A stretch of DNA of 64,000 bases from Atherinomorus stipes. Its lineage: Eukaryota > Chordata > Actinopteri > Atheriniformes > Atherinidae. The number at the start of each line of letters is the position of its first letter. Positions within the stretch are counted from its first letter, which is position 1. The DNA lies in NCBI GenBank assembly GCA_023101725.1, contig JALJCO010001284.1, positions 3,412,001 through 3,476,000 of the forward strand. Direction: 5' to 3'. The notes under the pieces were generated by a model. That model searched no databases. It was given only the letters and a program-made list of their open reading frames with translations, and was not told where the DNA came from. Below are positions 46,098-58,304 of the stretch, one piece after another. A program made the position numbers and the translations under genes.

Positions 46098-46150
46098 CTG
46101 GCCACAGTGGCTGGTGAGCAAAAAAGTTAATGTCAAGCCCTGGATGCGTT

Positions 46151-49100
46151 CATTCCTCCATCCTCATTTTGATAAATGGGAACAACTTAAAGTTCGGCTG
46201 CAACCATGAAAGTTATTATCTTCTCATTTTTAAAGGCTGTTGTGTGTTAGCCACGGCTGCTGTGGTGATTGTTTGCCTCTACTGTCACTCCCTGACTGAG
46301 TCGGACTGCTAAGCAGGAAATCTGTTCGGTGCGGGTCTAAGCCCGCTCGGTATAGTTCTAAGTCTGCTTGGTATGGTTCTTACAGGTTAGAATTGTGCTG
46401 AGTGGACTTAAAACTGAGAGAAGCAAACTTACAATTGTAATTCAGCTCCTTACAGTTCCAAGTTCACTCAGTACGGCTCTAACCTGTGAGGTCTAATGAC
46501 TCCTTAATCCTCAGCATCATCACACTCTGGCTGATAATTCCACCACACAAACCAGTTGCAAGCTAGCTGTTCTGGAACCATCATCCATGTTTTCCACCGC
46601 TTCTATGCTTGTAGAACGTTCAGCTGACCGTGAACATGTAGCGGCAGCCCCTTCCATAATTTTGGGGTCATCACACAGAAGGCTCCAGTAATTCATTTGA
46701 GCTGGATTCGGCCGGAACGCGGGAAACGGCAGCACCTACCGTGGAGCTGCGCATATTCGCAGGGCTATAACATACTGTAGCTCTAGTTAATCTAAACTGG
46801 CCATTTTCACCTTTGTTAGAAGGCCAATTTCATTGGCTACCAAAATCAGAGACCCACATGGGCCTGATCAATAGAAGCAAATCTTTATGAGGCATCAACT
46901 TATACACGTCTGTGTGCATTGGCATTCCAAACTGGGAGTGCTTGTTTAATCACATGAGCTGTCCCTGGTTAAAATCTAAACAGAAATTGATGGGAAACGT
47001 CTGTTTTGTAGGCAGGAAAGTGTGGAAAACACGCATACCCCAACAGCAATGGAGGGGTTACAGGTACATGGCACTGGCTACCTAAACAAACGTGTAGCTT
47101 TTAGTTCGACAAGTGAATTTTTCGAACAGTGAAAAATTGACATTATGTAGTTATTTTCACAGTATGGGCTATTTTTTATAAGAATATGTTTGATTACTTA
47201 AGTCGGAAGACTCAGAAGGAGTATAAGTGAAAATTTTACTCATAATATTGCTTCAAGACCACTTCAAAACTAGAGTCACAGTTTTTTTTTTTATGTTTTA
47301 CCATACTGCTATATCTTTATTATTTACGTTTTGGTGCTTGTTGTGTCATTAGAATGAACTAGGTGGTTAAATTGTGGAGAATCGAAGCTTTCTAACTATG
47401 TATAACATATTAATAGTGGCAAAAGTTTAACCATGGTTATTTTTATGCTGTTGTGTTGATTGGGAATACACACAACTGGTGGGTTTAAAAATGTCAAAGA
47501 GCTTAGCATAGCTTGGTTTATTTGGAACTTACTTTACTTCATTTACTTAAATTATCACTGTGCTATAACTTTTTTTTTTCTTTGCTGATCACAGGACAGT
47601 TTCATTTACTTTACTGTACCGTTTTAGAGTCTGGATGACAATAAAGAGCATCCATTCCACTGACTGCTTCTTGATAACTTTTCTGTTCTTCATTTGAGAC
47701 AAAAGAAAGTAGAACAGGTGGCGTTAAAACGTTACATTTTGCAGAATAAGAGCAAATGTTTCTGTCAGGTAGACGCCTGCAGGGTGACTTCTACCCATTG
47801 CGGTACCTCTGCATTGTCTAAGCCAGATTTCCAGAATATAAACCTGGATCTGCAGTCAGACGTAGGACTTTTAGCATGTTTTAAAAACTGATTTGCAATA
47901 AACAACATTGTGGATAGAGTTTTTTTTTTTTACCTTTAAATGAGCAACAAGGTGCTCAAAAATGGAATAGAGATATTGTAGGAAGCATTTTTTTTTCTTT
48001 TTATTATTTTATACTTGTCTTACACAATGTTCTTTTTTAATTTGTTTGTCCGTTTATTTATTTATTTGTTTGTTTGTTTGTTCAAATTCATTAGTCTTTC
48101 ATTTTACATACTGGTCAGGATTTTACATCACAACTACTTGGTTAGGTTCAGGGAAAGACTGTAAGTTAAAATGAACTTTAAAAAAATAGAAGAAATGGAT
48201 AATACTTAAAGGAAAAGTTAGAATTCAATGGAAACTTAATGAAGTAAAATATAGTAAAGAAAAAAGAAAGAAAGAAATTAAACTAAATTAAATTCCACTT
48301 TGTAAATTCAACAAGGTAAAATATTAAACAGTAATAGTGTTTCAGGTGTCTGCCGCATAAAAAACAAATGCTTAAGTTTTCCAGCTGCATTGATTTGTGA
48401 CATCGAGGCATCCTAAAAACACTGTGGCAGCAGCATCCCTCCATGCATGCAGATAAAATCTCCAAGCAACGGTAGCCGATACAAAAAAGAAACCTCAAGT
48501 TGCATTTTCCCTCAAAAATAGACATTTTTTCATTTTTTGCTACTTTCTACAACCTTTACTGAAGGAAATATATTAAGTGTCCTCTATGACTTTCCTCTAG
48601 TTGCACTCCATCCTCCTCCATCTCTGTTCTCTCCTTCTTCCTCCACTCCCCTCCAGCTCACGTTCTCTTTATCCGAGCAGCACTTGTATTAGTATGGACC
48701 GAGTGAGCTGCTCCCTCTGCAGAGTAAGCTGGAGCCATTCATTACCACACTGCTGCTTCACTGCAGAGACACCGGCACCTACAGAGAGACTGGCACTGCA
48801 CAACATGACAGAGATCAGCCTGCCAGCATCACTTATTTCATGATCAATAATCCATATATCTCTGTCAGATTAGGCGCAACTCTGATATTATTAGTCCAGA
48901 CTAATGACGTCATGGTGGAGATAACAGATCCCCAGCAGTGCAGCAACTGCTGCTCATGTCCCTTAAATTATTTTGCCCTTGTGGTGATTTATCTAATGTA
49001 CTAACTACCAAAGCTCCCTATGATGATATGCTCGGCTCCCTCCTGTTCACTCTGTGCACCCATCATCATCGTCGCCATCATCATCAGCTGGATTACAAAT

Positions 49101-49990
49101 CATGACAAGATGTCATATCAGGACGATATCAGGAGTCTTCCAGTGTGCTGCTTAGAGAACAACCTGCTAAGCAGCATCTCTGCAAGAAGCTGAGTGAAGC
49201 TAATCTGTGTAGATCAGGTTAGCTGAGGAGGAGTTAGCATCAGAGAACACGTCATAGCATCCCATATTCTCCCGCCTGGTTATTAGACACTCATTGAAAT
49301 ACTTCTCTGCAACCATGGAGAAGAGTGTAAATGTGATACTGGAGGATATTACAAGTCTTTAAAACTTGACTACTTGATAGTACTGAAAATATTAATCCTA
49401 GAGTAGCAAATGCTCAGTAAAAAAAAAAGAAAAAGGTCTGTTTTTTTATGTTAAAAACCAATCTCTTTCATGGTGTAACATAAGGAGGCTTTTTGTTTGT
49501 CCTTTGAAGTGACCAAATATGGTTCTTCACCCAATAAATGAAACAGAAAACTTTGAAACAACAGCAGAAAGGACATTTAAGGATTATTTTGACCACACTT
49601 TGCATTGACAGATGGACAGATGGATTTTTTTAAAGGTAGAGACAAGGGTGCTGCTCTGACATCTTCTATGTAAGCTACAAAATAATTGTGCTCAGTGTGA
49701 GTGTGCACAAGCACCATTGCAAAATATCAAAGGGTTTATGTAAGCATGAAATAGGGCACTCAGTGTGAGTGTGCTTGATATAACTGAGACACACAATGAA
49801 CTGAATTTCCTTGAAAATGATGTGAGGGCTGATGGGCTTCACAGAGCTCACACCAGGACAATAAACCAGATGTTAGACTGGACCCTCATCTGCCACGAAA
49901 AAAAAAAAAGATCAGATGCTGATGAATTTACTCAACTAAAGACTCACATCATACTGTTTCACTGGACCCCAGATCACAGGAGAGCTCTAG
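46151..49990. other. No gene recognised
   Basis: AT-rich sequence. Noted: simple TTTA/TTTG repeats at 48050-48085, a full CRE-type palindrome TGACGTCA at 48905-48912 within a stretch (48860-48990) that looks non-repetitive, and CATCATCATC-rich sequence at 49060-49090. No element ends or convincing frame. Confidence 0.4.
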
Positions 49991-50021
49991 AAATGGTAAG
50001 AATGCAGCACTTTTTTGGGCT

Positions 50022-50046
50022 ACATCATCATCATCATCATCATCAT
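50022..50046. repeat. (CAT)n microsatellite
   Basis: Eight CAT units. Confidence 0.9.
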
Positions 50047-50119
50047 GTGTTTCTGTCTGCAAATATGATTCCAGAAAAGTAAAAACAAAAGAGTAAATAA
50101 AAGATCATGCAAAAATGAA

Positions 50120-50610
50120 ACCATATGTAAACAGGATCCAGAAAAACTGCTGTCTAATCTGGACCAAAGCTCATTTAAAATGATCAGAGCCGAACTGGAA
50201 AACTGTTCTGTGATGAAATGGATGGATTTTTCTTTCTTTCTTTCTTTTTTTTTCCTTTTTTTGGAAAGCATGGACCTGCGTACCAAAGAAAAAAAAGCAT
50301 CAAGCTTGTTTTCAGCGGACAGTTGACAAGTCTGCCATCTCTGCCATCGAGGTTGCATTAGTGTCTATGGTGTGGGCAGTTTCCACATCTGTGAAACTCC
50401 ATCAATGCTGAAAAGTACATGAAGGTTTTAGAGCAAATTCTGCTCCAAACTAGGCAACGTTTCTCTCAGGAAAGACCTTGCAGATTTCAGCAAGACGATG
50501 CAGAACCACTTACTAAATCCATCACAAAACAAAACAGTCCGGGTGCCGCCTGCCTGCAGACCAGACCAGTTTACCTCTGGTTCCCTGACACACTGGGGGT
50601 CTACACAAAT
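50120..50610 (+). pseudogene. Tc1-like transposase fragment
   Basis: The plus strand matches a Tc1 lineage over its catalytic middle: near 50270 GAAAGCATGGACCTGCGTAC..., then GCATTAGTGTCTATGGTGTG GGCAG (usual: W-G-C-I-S-A-Y-G-M-G), MKVLEQILLQTRQRFSQERP and CRFQQDDAEPLTKSITKQNS. The second catalytic Asp region (FQQDNAKPHTA in relatives) is changed to FQQDDAEPLTK. The rest is cut off at about 50600 where a CTA microsatellite starts. There are several frame changes. Confidence 0.7.
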
Positions 50611-50643
50611 ACTACTACTACTACTACTACTACCACTACTGCT
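50611..50643. repeat. (CTA)n microsatellite
   Basis: About nine CTA units with one change, followed by AAT-rich sequence. Confidence 0.9.
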
Positions 50644-50654
50644 AATAAAAATAA

Positions 50655-50760
50655 TTATAATAGTAATAATACATTTTATTTCTGGGCACCGGTCATGACA
50701 CTCAAGGTCAACTTACAATAAAAGATACATAATATATAAATTAAAAAGACAAAACCAAGA
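50655..50760 (-). mobile_element. LINE 3' tail, minus orientation
   Basis: ATTTTATTTCTGGGCACCGG then TCATGACACTCAAGGTCAAC and TTACAATAAA match, in reverse, the fish LINE end that reads tttgtaagttgaccttgagtgtcatgaaaggcgc...aaataaa. Only about 100 bases are recognised. Confidence 0.35.
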
Positions 50761-50764
50761 TAAG

Positions 50765-51890
50765 GGATTAAGCCAGGATATTCTGTGGAGCTGTTTGATC
50801 TTATCTGTGTCCGATCTAATCCTGTAACAAAAATTCAAAAATTCAAAAAACAACAACAAAACCTTTCATGAGGCAATCAAAACTGAGTCAGAGGATCATA
50901 ATCAAGATTTTTAGCAGCTGGGAAACACAAGGCGAGGAGGTGTGGAAGTGCAGCAGCTAGAAGAGCAGGGACAACAGAAAAATATAATTTTGCCAGAGTG
51001 AATGTGACTTGATGGCGTACACTGCTTCTGAAATTCTCCCAGCATGATATGAAGCTGCAACAAATACAGAGCAAACCCATGTTGCAGCCTGAGGTGGTGC
51101 TTACAAAAAAATCATCATCTACCATCATCTGATGAGTTCCAGTTTTCCAGAACAATAAAATTGCAATCTCTGTTGTCTTGAAAAGATAGTGGAATGTCAT
51201 ATTTACTTGACTGTGATGTGTTGGGTGATTTTTGGATTTCATGAACTCACTGGAAAACAAAAGTTAAATAAGACAGTGTGCACATTCTGCCTCACAAAAC
51301 CCTCCTGCAGTAGATGCAATATGAGGAACCACATTAGTCATTTGCACGTAACATTTTCAAAAACCCCCGCAACAATCATTCATGTACCAGGGCTGATCTG
51401 GACACAAGTGCAGGGCACAGGACTGCAGGTAAAAGCTTTATTTTCTTTCCCAGGAGGGAGAAAATAAGGAATAATAGTTCAAGGAGTGAGTTACTAAAGA
51501 TCCAGCGTGTTCACTTGGTCACTTGCTGAGGGCAGGCTTCTCAGCCGGTGTAACAATCTGGCGTCTGCTGGGGGGGGACTTGGCCCATGATTATCAGTGG
51601 AGACGGGACACAGGTGGAACTGGACCAAGACAGCTTTGGCTTCCTTCAAACTCAGAGGGAAGAGAACCACCCGACCTGTGGAACCTCCACAGCTAATGAT
51701 AAACAGGACAAACAACTATTTCCTTCAGGGATGTGCAATCAGCTCATCACAGTTTATGTATTCATTTTTTCCTTTTAATATTGGAAAGACATGCTGCTCT
51801 CGTTCCTTTGTATCATAACTCAGTGGATCATGTATAAGGATATTTCTGTCAACATTCATTATATGTCACTGCCCAGCAGCATCCTGAGGC
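50765..51890. other. No gene recognised
   Basis: Plain sequence. Frames at 50877-51260 and 51189-51818 are open on opposite strands without family resemblance. Confidence 0.4.
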
Positions 51891-51891
51891 T

Positions 51892-52206
51892 GAAAAAACC
51901 AAACTATGCAACTTTTCCAGCCGATTATTGGTTTTGCACCACATCATATGCTAGCAAATGGATATAAGCACACCGGGTGTTTTGAATGCACAACATGGCG
52001 GATTCGTCAAAGAAACGGAAGAAAACATTATTGGAGTAAGAGAGGAAAAGAAATAATGAAAAAATAGAAAGGGACAGAACGAGAGATAAGACAAGACTGT
52101 CTTTTACTGGTTGGCGTCAGGTACGATGCAAGATGAATGCTAGTTTAGCCGTTGATAGAGGGCGCGTCACTGAGAAAATTCCAAAAAGTTCTGTAGTGCT
52201 TCTTTA
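51892..52206. mobile_element. Short MITE keeping a small lysine-rich frame
   Basis: The ends (left AACTATGCAACTTTTCC, right inverse GCACTACAGAACTTTTTGG) are degenerate inverted copies, and the right end runs into TTTAA, so it may be another TTAA-type element. It holds ATG 51995 reading MADSSKKRKKTLLE and then TAA (to 52039). In the parent element this may be a first exon (TTGGAG/TAAGAG). Non-autonomous. Confidence 0.4.
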
Positions 52207-52884
52207 AGGATTTTTCCCCAGATAAGTTGTGTACTAAATGTCCACTATTTCATGCAGATAAATTAAGTTATTCATGCCCACACAGTTAATGGTACAAATG
52301 TAATCTTTAATTCATGCCACTGGCCATGCCTCTGTAATGCTGCATGTTAAGAGTTTATGAACCATTAAATACAGGTTTGTAAAATAAAGCGGAAAGATGC
52401 CAAAAGCAGTTGCTGTGAAGCAGAGGAAGACAAGAGTTTAAAGTTGTCTTCCATGGTCATTTCATTAATATTTTGGTTTCATTATTATTGAATGCATTCT
52501 GCATGTTTTGTTTAAAAAAACCTTCTGGCATCTTTGTATCCAGCTGTATTTGTATACTAGAAGACAGGCTTGTGGTCCAACGGCAGGCTTTTCCGGGTCC
52601 TTCTCATGAATTTCCGTCTGATTGGCTGCCTCCCATCAGTGTATGAAGGAAGCTCCGCCCTCCGCTCTTATTTTGTTACAGACAGGAAATAGAGCCGACA
52701 AACAAGTTTGTTCCGCCATGCTAACAAACGGTTAGCTAATTAGCTTCTCAACTCCGAAGCTACAGTCGTGCAGGGTTTTCAGTGGAAGGAGGCCTTTAAA
52801 GTTTCACTGCATGTCATGATTACACAAAATAAGGTACATCATCTGTGGGATCAGGATACTGCCAATACTCATAACTTCAAATAA

Positions 52885-53460
52885 AGGGTTTGAATCTCTG
52901 AAAATATTTTTGTAAGACTGAAAAATAGTTTTGAATCTCTAAAGATATTTTTGTAAAACTGAAAAATTGGTTTGAATCTCTTAAAAAAGCTTTGAACATC
53001 TAAAATAATAATAACAAAAAAAAAATCAAATAGGCTGAAAATGTTTTCCAAATATCATTTTACAGTGTTTCACCAATACATTTTCAAATGTTCAAATTAG
53101 TCACAAGCACAGTTTCTGAAAAAGCATTTTGGCACTGTTCTCCGTGGGCATTACTTTGTTTTCCATGTTTGAAACCCTGTAAACTCCAAACTTGAAAGAA
53201 AGATTTCAAACACTTGAAAAAAACATTTGCAAGTCTGAAAACAGTTTTGAATCTTTAAAAAATGTTGATAGCCTGAATTTTTTTTTTTTTTTTTTTTTGT
53301 CTTTGTTTGTTTTAAGTCTCTGCAAATCCATTTTGCCGTGTTTTGCCAATATATGTTTCAAGTTTCAAATTAATCCCCATTAGGTGTCGGAAAATGCATT
53401 TTGGCAGAGTTCTCCATGGATATTTCTTTATTTTTCATGTTTGGAACCCACAGCGCACAG
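52885..53460 (+). repeat. Degenerate tandem duplication (~270 bp) with inner 42-bp repeats
   Basis: The block with AAAAGCATTTTGGCACTGTT then CTCCGTGGGCATTACTTTG (53125-53165) returns as AAATGCATTTTGGCAGAGTT then CTCCATGGATATTTCTTTA (about 53391-53430). The bases before and after also correspond (CATGTTTGAAACCC / CATGTTTGGAACCC). Within the first block a 42-bp unit TTTGAATCTCTGAAAATATT... recurs three times at 52887-53010, and related words return at 53195-53270. A T-run lies at 53280-53298. Confidence 0.6.
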
Positions 53461-53540
53461 GCCTGTCTCTCTGGAAAAAACTCTACTCGTAACTGAAAGT
53501 TTTCTACTTGTAACTGAAAATTGTATTTCAAATCAGACAC

Positions 53541-53602
53541 ACCTGATTGATCCAGGTGTGTCTGGCCAGTAACTGAGGTCAGGCACACCTGGATTAATCA
53601 GT
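53541..53602. repeat. Second copy of the CACCTGGATTAATCAG hairpin family
   Basis: ACCTGATTGATCCAGGTGTG then TCTGGCC faces GGTCAGGCACACCTGGATTA then ATCAGT, with an 11-base loop. It is the inverse-orientation relative of 35894-35954. The flank AATGAAAGACAGGAAAC at about 53612 also matches, in reverse, CACCTGTCTTTCATC at 35870, so the element is longer than the hairpin. Confidence 0.6.
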
Positions 53603-53689
53603 TTGTTCAGAAATGAAAGACAGGAAACAAAGATGCTGTCTGAAGTTCAGGAAGTGGAGTCGTTCATACATTACAGCCCTAAGACCTAG

Positions 53690-56600
53690 TTTTGTTGAAT
53701 GATGGGACTGGGAACAAAAGGGAACAAAAAGCAAAAAAACAAATAAACAAAACAAAACAAAAATCCTCTAGCACTGCATGGCAGCACCTGTATCCACCTG
53801 GACTCAGTCTGACCAGCACTTATCCATGCCGGACCCTCCTATCTGATTTCTTGCTTGTGTTCTCTCAGATTTTGTTCTCGAAGTCGCTTTGGAAAAAAAG
53901 CATCTGCTAAATGACAGTAGTAGTGGTAGGAGTAGTAGTAGTACCAAAAGATACACAAAAATGTAATTTATGTATATGTTCTGGTGCTGCTTTGGGAAGG
54001 AGGTGTTCAAATGAATAATTAATAGTTTAGTTGTTTCATTTCTACCAGAGATGGAGCAACAAAAACAAAACAGATGCCAAGATGCAGCTGAGTCTTTAGA
54101 ACGTTTTACATGGGGTGGCAGAGGAAGGGACAGCGGTCTACACACTTTCAGCTTTTAAAAACTCCAAAGATTCGGTTCATTAAACCACTCTGAATGACAT
54201 TATCTAACAGTAAATCTTCCTCATACATTAAAAACAGCTGACCAGTTTGTGGATGAAAAACTGAGGGTGTCCTGATGCGTTGATGCATAGATCCTCTGGG
54301 CCATGTGAGATGTGGGATAAGGTCTTTGTGGACATGACTTGGTCTCACCGATGCCAAAAAATCCAGTCAGACTGATTTTTAGGGATTTTGGGGGTTTGGG
54401 TGAACATCTCAGTAAGTATTTCACAAACTTTCAACCACATCAATGGCAGGAATGCATGTTTTCCCACGAGAGCATCAGATTATATCTAGATGAGCAAAAC
54501 CACTCATTTACCTTTGGTAGTTTAAATGTTATGGCTGGTGTAGTTTCCAAACTTCATGACTTTTATTTATCCAGTTTACTGTCAGTAAATCAGGAAACAG
54601 GCATTTCTTTGCTTTGTGTGTGTTGGTAGTTGGAGTTACATGGACATGTTTGCTTTAACGTCCTCTAAATGCAGCTTCCTGCTCATCAGCCGTTTGTGTC
54701 CTGACACGAGTGACGAGTAACGACTTCTGATTGAGCAATTAACCAATTCATTGATGCAAATTAACAGAAGTCATCTGTTGGCTCCTTCTTCCTGTGAGCT
54801 CATCAGGACATCTTTCACACCCTTCACTCTCTGTTAACCAGCCAACAAGTGCAACCACACATGATGTCATATGCTGCATATCTACTTCTAAATGCAACTT
54901 TCATTTAATCAGGTGACCCAAACAGGTTTCAGACAGCCTCCCTTGTATATATTCAACCTCAAATCAGTTATAATAGCAAGGTGATTCTTACATTTACTTA
55001 GATTTTTATTCAATTCCAATTTCCAGACATGATGACTTTTACGTCTTAACTGTGTATTAACACCTGTGTTTATACGTAAACACAGGTGTATTTGAAGTGA
55101 ATTGGGGTTGATGCCGTGTGTTTATAGATCGGCTTTGCAGCCTTCTTGTGGAAACATGCTAAAAGTAACATTTATTCCTGTTCCCAGCTTTGTTCTGCAA
55201 CAGGAAGCAACAGCGCTGCGAGGCATTTGCTCTGCTGTTGAAACTTTGGCATATAATTACTCCCACATACTTTTCTATTAATCATTCAAACATCAACACA
55301 TTCAGGTTGTTCAGGAAACTTATGCTTTTGACTTTTAGTATTTTTTATTTTGATAATTTCCAAGTTAAAGAACTTTCTTTTTTAATTAAAGGGTTACAGC
55401 GATTGGACAATCTTTGACTAGTGGACTGAGGTTATATTAAACCACGAGGAAGGGCACACTATTGCTGAAATGAAATGATCCAGATGTGAAGATGTTAAGC
55501 AATTTTACTTTAAAAAGCAAAATTGGGAGACTTTGAGAACAACTGGTGCAAAACTGGGCCAAAATGGTCATTTTATGGATGTCTCCTGATCTGTGATAAA
55601 CTCCATCAGAATTGACCTTTATGCAGTTAATGTTTACATATGGAACTGCAGCCTAATAAAGGTTTAGAGCTGCTCCTGCATTATTCTAGAGATATCCAGA
55701 TTCATCTGAAAGTGCTTTAATTTGGCAAGTCTGAAACTTTTCCAATGTGCCATCTTCATTTCTTCTCCACGTGTAACACATATACTGATGTTCACACATC
55801 TTAACAAATCTCCTTTTATTATGACTACAAAATTATTCAAAAAGAGCCTGTGCTTGCATAAATATGCTCATTGATATCCTCATTTGATGATGGGTATGTC
55901 ATTTTTTTTTAACAGAGGCCCAAAACACACAGAGCACAAGTACTATATGTGTCTTGATTTTTTGGTTTTTCTATCATTTTTTAAATGCATCTTTGAAATA
56001 ATCAAGGTTATTGAAAATGAGTGAGAAAAAACATCCAAAACAGAGTCAAAGCATGGAGCTGAAACCTGACCAACTGCATCACAGCGCTTTAGTTTTTTGT
56101 TCATTTTAGGCTTTTAATCAAATGTCAAAACATTTATCTCATTCAGGAGGAGCATGCTTCAGGTTCATCTCTACCTCTCATACTTTTTATGATTAAGCAT
56201 ACTTACAGTAAGAAAAAAATGGTAATGGTAACAAAAAAAAAAAAAATCCCCAAGTTGCACCATGAGAAAGGGTGGGGCGCTCCCCGGAAGTAAGAGTGCA
56301 TGATTAATTTAATATATTCACACAAATACAGTTAGAATAACCATCACACAGTACTGACATGATGTCCGGCCCCTTCTTTGCAGTTACAGTAGCTAGTGGG
56401 CAGCAGCATGGAAGGTTCAATGAGCTAACAGAGATTTGGAATAATGACTCACAAGCCAGTAAAATGATTCTTAACTATTGATTCATTCAGGACTTCACCA
56501 CTGAGTTAATGGAGTAATTTCTTCCACCTGTTATGGTAGAAAGAGTGAAGTGATCACGGCTGTCCAGGGATGTGCATGTTTGCCACATTTATTTTTACTG

Positions 56601-57600
56601 TATCTCTTCTTTCCAACTTAATGTCTGAAACTACGTCTAAAAACCTTCACCATCACATCTTCAGTCTTTTCTTAGAACTTCCAGTGCAGCAAGTAATGTT
56701 TAGCAGAAAGTGGTTCACACAGCTGTTTCACCAAGCAGTAAATTCTAGTTTATCCTGTGTTTTCATGGAGGTGTCCTTATTTTACTTTTATTTAATGTAA
56801 ATATCGTTTGACATACTGTATTATCCCTCTGTTCTGTTTACATGTCTGTAAATATAGTTTGTCCTGGTCTGGACTCAACCGCGAGGATATATCAGAAACA
56901 TTTCTACAATGAAGTTAGAATAATAATTTTTTTGGGCTCAATAGAAATATATATATTTAAAAAACTAAAAATAAATGCTCAGCACAGTAATCAGCAATGT
57001 TTAACAGTGATGAGGATTTAGTTTAATCACTTGGTGCCAGGTGTACTTCTTATCCAAACAGCCTGGAAGTCCTGATTAAACTGCTATGTCACCACTCCTT
57101 TAAACTATTTCATATAGTTCATATCGCTGCATATGTCAATTTTTCAAAGAAGAATAATGTCACTTTTTTCAGGGGGGCTGGTTATGGCAAACCAGATTTC
57201 CTTCCTCACTAAAAAAGCATCGGCTCATGAGTTATCAGCTCTGTGTGTGTTTGTGTGCGCACTTTTTGCACCTATCCAACAAAACCACTGAATCCAAAAT
57301 TTGCATTTGTATCTTTTTGTGGATTTACCTGCACTTTGAATTGTTTGTTGTCTGTCTGACTTTTTGTGCACACAACACATCTATATTTACATGACAGACC
57401 TGTCGCTACACCTCATGAAACCAGATGTTAACTACACCATCCTCCATTATACTCTGTCTCCCTTACCGGGCTATTGGGGCTTAAGAAGTTTATACATTTG
57501 AAATGTTTCACAAAAACTAATGTGGAAAAGTGGTGATTGTGAGGAAAACTAAGATTTGCTTTAATGTTTTCTTGTTGAGCATCGAGCAGATATTAACACA
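53690..57600. other. No gene recognised
   Basis: AT-rich sequence. It contains A/C-rich simple sequence at 53720-53765, AGT repeats at 53918-53944 and a short perfect palindrome at 55060-55089. No coding signal or element end was recognised. Confidence 0.4.
55060..55089. repeat. 30-bp palindrome
   Basis: The arms ACACCTGTGTTTA and TAAACACAGGTGT are perfect 13-bp inverses around TACG. It could be joined terminal repeats of an element or chance. Confidence 0.7.
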
Positions 57601-57613
57601 GATGCAGTAATGG

Positions 57614-57640
57614 GGTGTGTGTGTGTGTGTGTGTGTGTGT
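57614..57640. repeat. (GT)n microsatellite
   Basis: About thirteen GT units. Confidence 0.9.
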
Positions 57641-57944
57641 GATGTGATATGACAGGCTGCCTGACGTGTGGCGGTGACTCAGCGACAGGCCGGCATTAGA
57701 TGATCTAATGAGATTGAAATGAGATTGTGATCAGATTAGAGTGGCCTGTAATCTGGCAGAACGGAGTGGCATGATGGGTAGCGGAGGGATGAGTCCTGAC
57801 CGGCTGTCTGTATCTGGACTCTCATCCAGCTCCTTTTAACCACTCCAAACATCTAATTATCGAAAACAGGCGGCCGATCGCTGGATTTCCCTGCAGGACT
57901 GTTGCAGGTGTTTTCTAGTTTTAAATGCTCTTAGCACAACGGCA

Positions 57945-58075
57945 ACGTCAATATCGGCTTTATTTATCATGCACATTTAAAGCAATGAGAGTTAAACCAA
58001 ACTGCTGTACAATAAAGTTTAAATACACCAAAATCAATAAAATAACCTATAAAAACATAGTAAAACACAATGGAT
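57945..58075 (-). mobile_element. LINE 3' tail, minus orientation
   Basis: GGCTTTATTTATCATGCACA then TTTAAAGCAATG and CCAAACTGCTGTACAATAAA match, in reverse, the fish LINE end pattern (tttattgtacagca...ttaaatgtgc..ataaataaagc). It is followed by AAT/AAC-rich sequence as usual. No coding part remains. Confidence 0.45.
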
Positions 58076-58304
58076 GGGATCTAAGTGTCGAGTTATCCTC
58101 AAGTTGAAAGGTAATAAGATGAAGTGGGTCTGTAAAGGTGTCTTAAAAGTTTCTAAGGTCTTAAAAGATTCTACATGATCAAGAGTCTGAATCCAGCCCA
58201 CATTTATTTATTTATCTGCAGGAAACAGGAAATAGCAGCAGTGATATATAAAACTTGTGCAAACATATTCTTCATCCCAGTCGAAACCTCTTAGATAATG
58301 TTTC

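Larger units (their letters stand above)
41975..46142. mobile_element. 4.2-kb hAT composite with perfect 8-bp duplication
   Basis: The ends GAGGGCTTGACATTAACACC and the inverse of AAAAAAGTTAATGTCAAGCCCTG pair over 16 bases. Both flanks are GATGCGTT (41967-41974 and 46143-46150). The own sequence is at 41975-42178, 43323-44491 and 46106-46142; the words GGTGGGTTACACGGCCACTC and CCACAGTGGCTGG belong to this known hAT type. The remainder is inserted: a foldback (42179-43322) and a hAT (44500-46097) with another hAT in it. No transposase frame is recognised. Confidence 0.8.

Noticed and set aside
50022..50643. Poly-His or poly-Thr coding repeats
   Set aside because: They are CAT and CTA microsatellites in and beside a dead Tc1 copy.
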